8,419 nucleotides of DNA, from assembly GCA_035528715.1 (NCBI GenBank), contig DATKYB010000085.1, positions 1-8,419 on the forward strand, given 5' to 3'. Position 1 is the first letter of the stretch. Every line of letters starts with the position of its first letter. Under the pieces are notes generated by a model. It was not told the DNA's origin, made no database searches, and worked only from the letters and a program-made list of their open reading frames with translations. Origin of the DNA: Nitrospinota bacterium (GTDB lineage: Bacteria > JADFOP01 > DATKYB01). Of the stretch, positions 1 through 6,026 are shown piece by piece. Position numbers and translations under genes: made by a program.

Positions 1-687
1 TCCTCCAAAAGTATTTGGTTCTCCAATTTCTCCTTCAAATGGTGCGGTAATTCTTCCCCCTAAAGGAATTTGATATAAGCCATATAGGGAGACTAAAAGA
101 CAGGTAAGTAGAGAACAAAATACAAATCTTTTTAGCTGTACCTCAGAATGGAGGTGGTTTACAACCATGAAATAAACAATAAAATATTCTATATATTTTA
201 AGACATAAAAGAAGCCGCTTAAGGGGTTCACACTACCCGTTATCATTCCTAAACAGGTGACAAAAAGAGATGATATGGTGTAGAAGAAAATTGGTAGGTT
301 TAGGGGGGTTCTTAAAAATAACCCCAATTCTTTATAAATTGCTGACTTTGCAAACCAGCTGAATCCGATAATCACCAACAAAAAATCATCAAAACGAAGG
401 GTAATTCCCCTTCCCAAAAGAGCGCTTCCTCCAATCTGACCAACGATAAACTCTGGACCTAACAACATAGAAAAAATAAAGATATAGAGAGCGGCTTCTG
501 TGTTGACAAAACTGATGATAAATACCGAAAATCCAAGGATAATTGCTATTGCGTAGAGGTGCATCTCAAGAGCTGATAAATAGGCTATAAGGAAGGATAT
601 ACATATGATTCCCGTTATAAATAAAAGGTAAGTTATATAAAATTGTCCGATGTCATTTAAAATTTTTAAGGAATTCTTTGGTTTCAT
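1..687 (-). CDS. Wzy/O-antigen ligase-like polytopic membrane protein (partial, 3' end missing)
   Basis: An open frame of 229 codons runs from an ATG at 687 off the left edge with no stop, so only the N-terminal part is seen. It is strongly hydrophobic, with candidate membrane helices near residues 17-38, 45-61, 66-82, 101-113, 132-150, 158-177 and 188-205. The short motif RFDDFLL (99-105), the aromatic helix EYFIVYFMVVNHL (167-179) and PFEGEIGEPNTFGG at the cut end (216-229) resemble bacterial O-antigen ligase/polymerase-like proteins (Wzy_C superfamily). In that family, a large periplasmic loop and catalytic residues follow in the part not present here. The likely role is polymerisation or ligation of an undecaprenyl-linked glycan at the inner membrane, which fits the chain-length regulator and exporter upstream. 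No clear Shine-Dalgarno precedes the ATG. It could instead be another multi-pass EPS membrane protein; assignment to the polymerase/ligase group is fairly good, exact activity unknown. Confidence 0.75.
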   Translation of the reverse strand, partial: MKPKNSLKILNDIGQFYITYLLFITGIICISFLIAYLSALEMHLYAIAIILGFSVFIISFVNTEAALYIFIFSMLLGPEFIVGQIGGSALLGRGITLRFDDFLLVIIGFSWFAKSAIYKELGLFLRTPLNLPIFFYTISSLFVTCLGMITGSVNPLSGFFYVLKYIEYFIVYFMVVNHLHSEVQLKRFVFCSLLTCLLVSLYGLYQIPLGGRITAPFEGEIGEPNTFGG

Positions 688-732
688 TTTTAATAGGAAC
701 TGTTAAAGGATACATAGATTTTTTTAAATAAG

Positions 733-768
733 AAGGGGATTTTCCGTTTTTAATAGAAAAATCCCCTT
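733..768 (-). terminator. Terminator-like hairpin before the Wzy-like gene
   Basis: AAGGGGATTTT (733-743) and AAAATCCCCTT (758-768) are perfect 11-bp complements around a 14-nt loop. On the minus strand the stem is followed by TTCTTATTT, a U-rich but interrupted tail. It lies about 310 bases after the kinase stop codon and 46 bases before the Wzy-like start, so it could end read-through from the kinase operon or act as an attenuator. The plus-strand reading also ends in a short T run, so orientation is not certain. Confidence 0.6.
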
Positions 769-792
769 TTACGATTCATTAAGAATTTATAT

Positions 793-894
793 CTATCCTG
801 TTTTTGGCTTTAAGAGCTGTAGCAGACCTAGATTTAAAGCCAGTAATAAAAGAGAATCGGTAAATCTTAGAAGGGCATTTGCTTCGATTCCCAT
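793..894 (-). CDS. Doubtful 33-codon hydrophobic small ORF
   Basis: From an ATG at 894 a frame of 33 codons ends at TAG (793-795). The product begins MGIEANALLRF, then has a leucine-rich stretch SLLLLALNLGLLQLL (residues 14-28), and ends KPKTG, so it would be a tiny single-pass membrane peptide. The frame is open for eight more codons upstream (to a TGA), where it reads RELTLIPI. There is no recognisable ribosome binding site, and the same bases form several inverted repeats, which argues for structure rather than translation. It might be a small membrane protein, the tail of a decayed gene, or chance. I do not recognise a family. Confidence 0.2.
   Translation of the reverse strand: MGIEANALLRFTDSLLLLALNLGLLQLLKPKTG
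805..842. repeat. 9-bp inverted repeat (hairpin) in the leader
   Basis: TGGCTTTAA (805-813) pairs perfectly with TTAAAGCCA (834-842) around a 20-nt loop that contains a small CTG-TAG-CAG hairpin. It has no T-run typical of a terminator on the minus strand (the next bases are AAAAACAGG). It may be an RNA structure element of the leader; alternatively it is incidental to the short open frame at 793-894. Confidence 0.45.
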
Positions 895-903
895 GATGGG
901 AAT
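887..903. promoter_or_regulatory. 17-bp perfect palindrome (8-1-8), operator-like
   Basis: ATTCCCAT-G-ATGGGAAT is a perfect dyad. A one-base centre is poor for an RNA loop but typical of a DNA operator; as RNA it could still form a 7-bp stem with a 3-nt loop. Its left arm overlaps CGATTC (885-890), which can pair instead with GAATCG (854-859), so the two structures are mutually exclusive. Confidence 0.4.
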
Positions 904-1003
904 TAATGTTAGTTCTCTTCAATTTTTTTAATATAGATGAAAAAATCATTAAAGTTACAAAGCTTCGCCCTCTAAATTACAAAATATCTTTGTTAATATA
1001 AAT

Positions 1004-1036
1004 ATTATATATGATATTATCATGATTCTCATTAAA
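1004..1036 (-). promoter_or_regulatory. Possible promoter -10 with overlapping Fur-like dyad
   Basis: On the minus strand an exact TATAAT (1009-1004) follows an AT-rich stretch without a good -35. Immediately upstream, 1018-1036 matches 14 of 19 positions of the E. coli Fur box consensus, and ATGATA-T-TATCAT (1011-1023) is a perfect dyad. If real, transcription would start near base 997, giving a leader of about 310 nt for the Wzy-like gene, with a repressor site over the -35 region. AT-rich DNA produces such matches by chance, so this is tentative. Confidence 0.3.
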
Positions 1037-1079
1037 AATCAAACAGTTAAAATCTATTTCAAAAAGGGAAAGATTGGCA

Positions 1080-3542
1080 TTATTGAGATTTAAAAATTTT
1101 CTGATATTGTCCTTTTAAAATTTTCAGCTTTTGCTGGATATTTTTTTCAAAATTTATAAGTAGAGGTTCTAATTTAATAATGTTTTTCTGCCAGATCAAT
1201 CCATTGAATAGGAAGAGGAGAGAAAGAAAAGTAACAAGGATTTTTTTAGAAGTGCCTGAAGTTTTTTTATCTATTATTATTTTTTCTTTTTTAGGATCAA
1301 TTTTAGATTCTTTCTTTTCCCCTTTTTTAAAAAACATTCTTAGAAAAGATCTCAAAAAAGAGAACTTTTTAGCTTTAGCAACTGGTGTTTCTTCATAGAC
1401 ATAATATTTTTCGTATTTTAAGTCATAAAAATCTGGACTAATTTCGGCTTTAAGGCCATTTAAAACCACTCCTATAACATTTGCCTTAACATTTTCTAGC
1501 TGAACTCTGGCTCGTCTTAGCGCTCCACGTGCAATCTTTCCTACCTGATAGATGATAACTACACCATTTATCTTAGAACCTAAGATAGCAGCGTCTGTAG
1601 CCGGAAGTACAGGAGCGCTGTCAAAGAGAACAACATCATATTCCTTTTCAACTTGAGAAATAAATTCATTCATTCTCTCAGAGGTAAGGAGTTCTGATGG
1701 ATTGGGAGGGGGGGTTCCAGAACTAATTATATTCATGTTATCAATGCCAGGGGTTAGCATGATGTCTTCCATACCCATCTTTCCCACCATGATATCTGTT
1801 ACTGTCTTTACTGCTTCTTTCAATGTAGAGTTTCCTAATATGATATCAGTAAGTCCAGGTTCTCTATCGATTCCAAAAATTTTATTAATGGTGGGTCTTC
1901 TTAAATCAGCGTCAACAAGGAGAGTTTTATGTCCCATTTGTGCCGTAGTTAAAGCGAGATTTATGACGGTTGTGGTCTTCCCTTCAAGGAGAGAAGCACT
2001 GGTAAAGAGAATCGACTTTACCCCTTTTTCTAAGCCTATAAATTGAATATTAGTCCGAAGGGCACGATAGCTTTCGGCCACAGGAGATTTTGGAGCAAAA
2101 TGGGAAACAAGCCTAGCATTTCTTTCTAATGTTTTTTCATCCTTTTCTATGTGGCTTTTTTTTGCAATGATATCTTTAATTTCATCAATACCGATATGAG
2201 GGATTATCCCTAAGACAGGGATATTAAGATAACTTTCTACATCCTCAATAGTCCCAATAGAGGTATCAAGTGTTTCTGAAATAAAGGCAAAGACAACACC
2301 TAAAATTATACCTATAAATATTCCTATAAAGGTTGACAAAAAAACCTTAGGAGGGTTTATCGAGGAGCTTATCTCTAAAGCAGGTTTTATAATGGTTATT
2401 TCTTCTATCTTTTCTGCTTCCTGGATTAAGCTCTCTTGATATTTAGATTGTAAAAGGGTATAGAGTTGCGTATCCAAAGATACATTTCGTTCAAGCCTCG
2501 CTAAAGTTAAACTAGTTTCAGGGAGAGAATCAAGATTTTTCCTTCGATTTTCTATATGATTCTGAAGCCTTTTCTGTTGGGTTCTTAGGGTTGTTTCTTG
2601 AGATAAGAGTTCCTCAGTCATCTTTTTTATAACCATTTTAATTTCATTGTTAATTTCTATTACCTCAGGATGGTCTTCAGTATATATTTGTAAAAGCTTG
2701 TCCAGCTTTATAGAGAGATCAGACAATAAACTATGTAATGATGTAAATAAAGGAGTTAATTTTACATATATAAGAGGGGGAAGCGATTCTTCTAAAAATC
2801 CTTTTTGACTTTTAAGCAGTTTTTTAATCTCGATTATCTCATTTAACATGTTTGAGATTTTTTCATATTCAGATTCTATACTGAATAGTTCTGCAAGGGT
2901 TCCTTTTGTTTGAGTATCAAAGTAGATAAGTTTATTTTTTTCTTTAAATTCTCTTAAATTTTCTTCATTTTTCCTCAGTCTCTTTCCTATAATATCTAAC
3001 TGTTCCTCAATAAATTTTCTGGCCTTAATTATCCTCTTATTCTTCTCTTGAATATTTTCCTGACGGTAGACCTCTGCTACTGTATTAGCAAGATTTTGAG
3101 ATAGTTTAGGATCAGGAGTTATGGCAGTGATATTTATTATATTGGTGTAGCCTTCGATTTTAGTAGAGATTTGATCTTTTAATGCAGATACCTTTCTCAG
3201 GAGATTCTTATCTCTTCTGATGAGCTCTGAAGGAATATTTTTATCTATAAATCCCATTTCCTTAGCAACTTTTTCTATTACAGGATAGCTTGTTATAACC
3301 TCGGCTTGCGTTGCTAGATTATCTCCTTCAGCATACGAAACAACCTGTAAAACCAAACCTGCTAAGGTGGTAGCTCTTTCTACCTTTACGCTTGAGGTGG
3401 ATTTGTATAGAGGCATAGGTTTTAGATATTGGGCAAAGAAAAAACTAAATATTCCCATTAGAAGAGTAGTAGAAATAATGATAAGCTTTTTCTTTCTAAT
3501 GACTCTCCAGTAGTCCCTAAGATTTATATCATAAGCAGGCAT
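1080..3542 (-). CDS. Wzz chain-length regulator fused to BY-kinase (Wzc-like), with extra C-terminal membrane segment
   Basis: This 820-residue inner-membrane protein combines a polysaccharide co-polymerase (Wzz) domain and a cytoplasmic tyrosine autokinase, the arrangement of Wzc. Residues 1-18 are cytoplasmic, 19-38 is the first membrane helix, about 45-395 is the periplasmic part with long charged coiled coils (165-250, 275-380), and 401-422 is the second helix. The kinase domain has the RALRTN helix (493-498), Walker A LLEGKTTT (518-525), Walker A' LLVDADLRRP (541-550), GTPPPNPSELL (609-619) and Walker B VVLFDSAP (637-644). A tyrosine cluster, the usual autophosphorylation site, follows at Y706, Y710, Y713, Y714 and Y716. 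Walker A has LL where most relatives have PG. Beyond the cluster, where the family normally ends, about 100 residues continue: a basic linker, a hydrophobic helix (768-784) and an amphipathic tail. The ATG at 3542 is chosen because TAA lies nine codons upstream in frame; no Shine-Dalgarno is seen. It follows the exporter gene by 78 bases, its expected partner in chain-length control and export. Confidence 0.93.
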   Translation of the reverse strand: MPAYDINLRDYWRVIRKKKLIIISTTLLMGIFSFFFAQYLKPMPLYKSTSSVKVERATTLAGLVLQVVSYAEGDNLATQAEVITSYPVIEKVAKEMGFIDKNIPSELIRRDKNLLRKVSALKDQISTKIEGYTNIINITAITPDPKLSQNLANTVAEVYRQENIQEKNKRIIKARKFIEEQLDIIGKRLRKNEENLREFKEKNKLIYFDTQTKGTLAELFSIESEYEKISNMLNEIIEIKKLLKSQKGFLEESLPPLIYVKLTPLFTSLHSLLSDLSIKLDKLLQIYTEDHPEVIEINNEIKMVIKKMTEELLSQETTLRTQQKRLQNHIENRRKNLDSLPETSLTLARLERNVSLDTQLYTLLQSKYQESLIQEAEKIEEITIIKPALEISSSINPPKVFLSTFIGIFIGIILGVVFAFISETLDTSIGTIEDVESYLNIPVLGIIPHIGIDEIKDIIAKKSHIEKDEKTLERNARLVSHFAPKSPVAESYRALRTNIQFIGLEKGVKSILFTSASLLEGKTTTVINLALTTAQMGHKTLLVDADLRRPTINKIFGIDREPGLTDIILGNSTLKEAVKTVTDIMVGKMGMEDIMLTPGIDNMNIISSGTPPPNPSELLTSERMNEFISQVEKEYDVVLFDSAPVLPATDAAILGSKINGVVIIYQVGKIARGALRRARVQLENVKANVIGVVLNGLKAEISPDFYDLKYEKYYVYEETPVAKAKKFSFLRSFLRMFFKKGEKKESKIDPKKEKIIIDKKTSGTSKKILVTFLSLLFLFNGLIWQKNIIKLEPLLINFEKNIQQKLKILKGQYQKIFKSQ

Positions 3543-3568
3543 AGTTTTTATTGATATTAAGATTAATT

Positions 3569-3621
3569 AAAAGATTATTATTAAAATTATTTATTGTTAA
3601 ATGGTCAAATGAGACTTTTCT
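3569..3621. repeat. 53-bp direct repeat, copy A (after the exporter stop codon)
   Basis: This segment matches 4660-4712 at 46 of 53 positions without gaps, in the same orientation, including exact runs of 18 bases at each end. It ends on the first base of the exporter stop codon. Read on the minus strand in the frame equivalent to copy B it gives RKVSFDHLTINNFNNNLL, against RKVSFDSFKINGFNNNLL in the exporter. That frame is neither the exporter's nor the kinase's, so copy A is not translated as such. The differences alter amino acids, suggesting no protein-level selection on this copy. Confidence 0.85.
3580..3608 (-). promoter_or_regulatory. Candidate sigma70-type promoter for the kinase gene, inside repeat copy A
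   Basis: On the minus strand TTGACC (3608-3603) and TTTAAT (3585-3580) are separated by 17 bases, each matching five of six consensus positions. The -10 lies 37 bases before the kinase ATG, close to the 35-base distance for the promoter ahead of the exporter. The equivalent bases of copy B (TTGACT-17-TTTAAT, 4699-4671) lie inside coding sequence. It could give the kinase gene independent expression; AT-richness makes chance matches possible. Confidence 0.45.
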
Positions 3622-5903
3622 TATGGACCTAACGTTACTCCAACCGCCTGCCCTCCGAGGGCCCCCCCTGTATTGAATCTTAAGAATGTGCCTCCTGTGG
3701 TATATGTATCTCTTAAGACACCCATGAATATAAGGGAATTGGCTAGGCCTGATATATGTCCTAAAAAGTCCTGTGCAATTTGTATGTCGCTCCTTGGGAC
3801 AAATAATATATCCCCGTCCAGAAGTGCTATGTTTTGACTCAAATCTCCGTGTCTCAGTAATTTTTTTGTATCTATCGGTATGACTCTTGGATTGGCAAAA
3901 TCCCCTCTTATGATGCTAATATGTCTACTCATTTTCACATGATCTAGTCCTTTAGAGGCCGAGAGAACTTCAGCAACAGTCGCTTTTTTAGTAAATTTAT
4001 AAACATGTGGATTATCGACCTCTCCAAGTACAAATATCTTTTTCTTTTTCTCTTCTTCAGGTATTTTGGCTATTTTTATTCTATCTCCAGTTTCCAATAT
4101 TGGATTTTGCTCTATGATACCTTCAGTGAAGACCTTTGATAAATCAAAGGTCATAATCTTATCTCTTCTATGTATTGTGATATTCGTCATATTTGCATTA
4201 TCAGTTACCCCTCCTGCTTCCCATAGTAAATCAACAAGGGTTGTTTTCCCCTCTAAGGGGAATTTATAGGTACCTCCACCTGAAACACCACGAGCTGTTG
4301 AGGTAAATTCTCCCAAAAGAAATACTGTTTTGCTTTTATATTTTTCCATTGTCACATCGATTCTCGGCTTTTTGATATATTTTTTTAATCTGTTGGTTAT
4401 AAGAGTGTCTATCTGAGATATTGTTAGACCTTCAACTTTCAAATCATCTAGATAAGAGTAAGATATCTTTCCGTCTTCCCTTACCAAGACGCTGCTAATG
4501 TTAGGGGTTGAGGCTTTCCAAAAGGTGACAGAGAGAACATCCCCTGGTCCCACTATATATTTAGAGGTACCGTTTATTTCTATGTAAGGCTTGTAACCAT
4601 TGTTTGAAGATTTACCCTTTTGGTCTCTCCCGGTTTTATTTGCAAGAATGTATTTTTCTAAAAGATTATTATTAAAACCATTTATCTTGAAAGAGTCAAA
4701 TGAGACTTTTCTGATTAAATCCTTATCATTATGTCCTTCAAAAAGGTTTTTTGCTAAGAAATACTTTTCTTGTGTCTCCTGGTTTAGAGGGAAGAGTTTA
4801 ATTCCGTCTCCATGGCTTATTGCTGCTAAATCAACCTGGTTATCACCATTAATATCAAAAGAGTTGATGCTGTACATTATGCTAAAAGAGGATATGAGTT
4901 CTGGTCCCTTATTCCAATAGTTGTTTTTTGTAGAAACCCATACTCGAATCCCTTGGCTATCAAATGAGCCTGCTAATATATCTTTAATTCCATCACCGTT
5001 GATATCAGAGTTGACAATACTCCAGAAACTCCCAGACTTTGTAGGGGTAGGATATTCTTTCCATCTTCCATATCCATTATTTAACCAAATCTTTATTCCA
5101 TATAAAAAACTGCCTGCAACAACATCATTCTTACCATCACTGTTTAGATCCGATATATTTACGCTTAAAAAATCACCATTCGTGGCAGGGGGTGGAGATG
5201 AGAAGGTCCAATCACCTTTTCCATCCCCTAAAAATATTTTTATGCCACCATAAGGGCGGGAGTCAGCTGCAGCTATATCAAGGACCTTATCTCCGTTGAT
5301 ATCCCCAATGTCAAAATCCTGAAATGGGTTATCAAATTTTAAACCTGATAGAATTAATTTGGAATTTTTTTCTTTTTGAAGCCATATTTTAATTCCACCT
5401 TTGAATCCACTCCTCTTCTTTTGCGTTGTTAAAAGCCCTGCGATATCTATGTTGCCATCATTATTGAAATCTCCTGCCTTTATTTTTAAATATATCTGAT
5501 GATCAGCTACATCTTCAAGCAATCTCCACTCGTTCCTTCCTTGATTGAGAAAGACGTGGATGCCAGGATTCTTTTTCCCTCCGCTAAATATAATATCTTT
5601 CTTTCCATCATTATTATAATCCGCTGAATCTAAGGCCAAAACTTCTCCCTTTGTTTTCAGTGTAACAGAAGAGCTCATTTTGGATCCACCCATCTTAATA
5701 TCTATCTCTCCACTAGGGTATTTTGCCTCAGCTATATCTATCAGTCCGTCGTCATTAAAATCCGCTATGGTTAAACCTGTGTAATGGGACTTTTCTATTA
5801 AAAATGAAGGGTTGTTAATTGCTGGGTGATAGGTCTGAGGAGTGCAGTTAGATGAGATTAGATAAATGGCAAAGATTATTAAAAATCTTTTCAATCTGTA
5901 CAT
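3621..5903 (-). CDS. FG-GAP/VCBS propeller fused to Wza-type outer-membrane polysaccharide exporter
   Basis: A 760-residue secreted protein. Residues 1-20 look like a signal peptide (MYRLKR, then a hydrophobic core) ending in Cys20; Wza-type exporters are lipoproteins, but SSNC is a weak lipobox. Seven FG-GAP/VCBS repeats follow, each with a calcium-loop motif of the DxNxDGxxD type starting at D48, D95, D145, D201, D252, D300 and D350, spaced 47-56 residues apart, as expected for a seven-bladed beta-propeller. A linker (about 374-445) leads to the Poly_export domain (YIVGPGDVLSVTFWK, 449-463, to about 520) and two SLBB-like domains (about 524-612 and 622-703, each with VFLLGE/IFVLGE near its start). 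The C-terminal 55 residues include a hydrophobic stretch (716-730) that could act as the membrane-spanning helix of a Wza-like ring. Usual exporters lack the propeller. The 53-bp repeat begins and ends the export half. A good promoter lies just upstream, and an A-rich purine stretch stands in for a Shine-Dalgarno. Export function is well supported; the role of the propeller is unknown (calcium, glycan or partner binding are possibilities). Confidence 0.92.
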   Translation of the reverse strand: MYRLKRFLIIFAIYLISSNCTPQTYHPAINNPSFLIEKSHYTGLTIADFNDDGLIDIAEAKYPSGEIDIKMGGSKMSSSVTLKTKGEVLALDSADYNNDGKKDIIFSGGKKNPGIHVFLNQGRNEWRLLEDVADHQIYLKIKAGDFNNDGNIDIAGLLTTQKKRSGFKGGIKIWLQKEKNSKLILSGLKFDNPFQDFDIGDINGDKVLDIAAADSRPYGGIKIFLGDGKGDWTFSSPPPATNGDFLSVNISDLNSDGKNDVVAGSFLYGIKIWLNNGYGRWKEYPTPTKSGSFWSIVNSDINGDGIKDILAGSFDSQGIRVWVSTKNNYWNKGPELISSFSIMYSINSFDINGDNQVDLAAISHGDGIKLFPLNQETQEKYFLAKNLFEGHNDKDLIRKVSFDSFKINGFNNNLLEKYILANKTGRDQKGKSSNNGYKPYIEINGTSKYIVGPGDVLSVTFWKASTPNISSVLVREDGKISYSYLDDLKVEGLTISQIDTLITNRLKKYIKKPRIDVTMEKYKSKTVFLLGEFTSTARGVSGGGTYKFPLEGKTTLVDLLWEAGGVTDNANMTNITIHRRDKIMTFDLSKVFTEGIIEQNPILETGDRIKIAKIPEEEKKKKIFVLGEVDNPHVYKFTKKATVAEVLSASKGLDHVKMSRHISIIRGDFANPRVIPIDTKKLLRHGDLSQNIALLDGDILFVPRSDIQIAQDFLGHISGLANSLIFMGVLRDTYTTGGTFLRFNTGGALGGQAVGVTLGP
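4660..4712. repeat. 53-bp direct repeat, copy B (propeller/exporter junction)
   Basis: This is the coding copy of the repeat at 3569-3621. It encodes residues about 398-415 (RKVSFDSFKINGFNNNLL) in the linker that follows the last FG-GAP repeat and precedes the Poly_export domain. The two copies are 1091 bases apart, start to start, so they bracket almost exactly the export half of the gene. It contains the same promoter-like hexamers as copy A. Confidence 0.85.
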
Positions 5904-5938
5904 TTTTTCTTTTTTTTATTGAAGACATACTTTTTTTT

Positions 5939-5968
5939 AATATAGGATAAATCTTTGAGATTTGTCAA
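5939..5968 (-). promoter_or_regulatory. Sigma70-type promoter of the exporter gene
   Basis: On the minus strand a perfect TTGACA (5968-5963) is separated by 18 bases from TATATT (5944-5939). The start point would be near 5932, giving a leader of about 29 nt before the exporter ATG at 5903. It implies that the exporter, and probably the kinase gene after it, are transcribed independently of the nucleotidyltransferase gene upstream. Confidence 0.75.
5949..5963. promoter_or_regulatory. Operator-like dyad between -35 and -10
   Basis: AAATCT-TTG-AGATTT is a perfect 6-3-6 inverted repeat lying in the spacer of the exporter promoter and touching the -35 hexamer. A repressor bound here would block RNA polymerase. 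No regulator gene is visible in the window, and the dyad is short. Confidence 0.4.
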
Positions 5969-5975
5969 GAAAAAA

Positions 5976-5992
5976 ACTATATATTGTATAGT
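5976..5992. promoter_or_regulatory. Inverted repeat just upstream of the exporter -35
   Basis: ACTATA-TATTG-TATAGT is a perfect 6-5-6 dyad that ends seven bases upstream of the -35 hexamer of the exporter promoter, a common position for an activator. It is made almost only of A and T, so chance is a real alternative. Confidence 0.3.
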
Positions 5993-6026
5993 AAAGGCGA
6001 TGAACTACTAAATATTGTGTTTTCAA

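Larger units (their letters stand above)
688..1079. other. 392-bp intergenic region, possible structured leader of the Wzy-like gene
   Basis: No convincing gene lies here. Reading in the direction of transcription (minus strand), it holds a Fur-like dyad (1036-1018), a perfect TATAAT hexamer (1009-1004), an ACAAAG/CTTTGT inverted repeat (957-962 with 988-993), a 17-bp palindrome (887-903), two further pairings that compete with one another (850-856 with 913-919; 854-859 with 885-890), a 9-bp hairpin (805-842) and a terminator-like hairpin (733-768) 46 bases before the start codon. The density of dyads suggests a regulated leader or attenuator, but a decayed gene remnant with incidental palindromes is also possible, since a short hydrophobic frame runs through 894-793. 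Confidence 0.5.

Noticed and set aside
793-894. Small ORF as a PEP-CTERM or LPxTG sorting tail
   Set aside because: There is no PEP motif, and the KPKTG at the very end lacks the hydrophobic and basic segments that follow a sortase motif.
1180-2046. Plus-strand open frames at 1180-1398 and 1702-2046
   Set aside because: They lie antisense to the well-supported Wzz/BY-kinase gene, show no recognisable domain, and are explained by its codon pattern.
4066-5253. Plus-strand open frames at 4066-4269, 4600-4920 and 4921-5253
   Set aside because: They are antisense to the propeller-exporter gene, with no domain or ribosome binding site that would support them.
4660-5903. FG-GAP coding repeats as a DNA tandem repeat or CRISPR array
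   Set aside because: The periodicity is at the protein level (about 50 residues) with divergent DNA, which marks propeller blades rather than identical DNA units.
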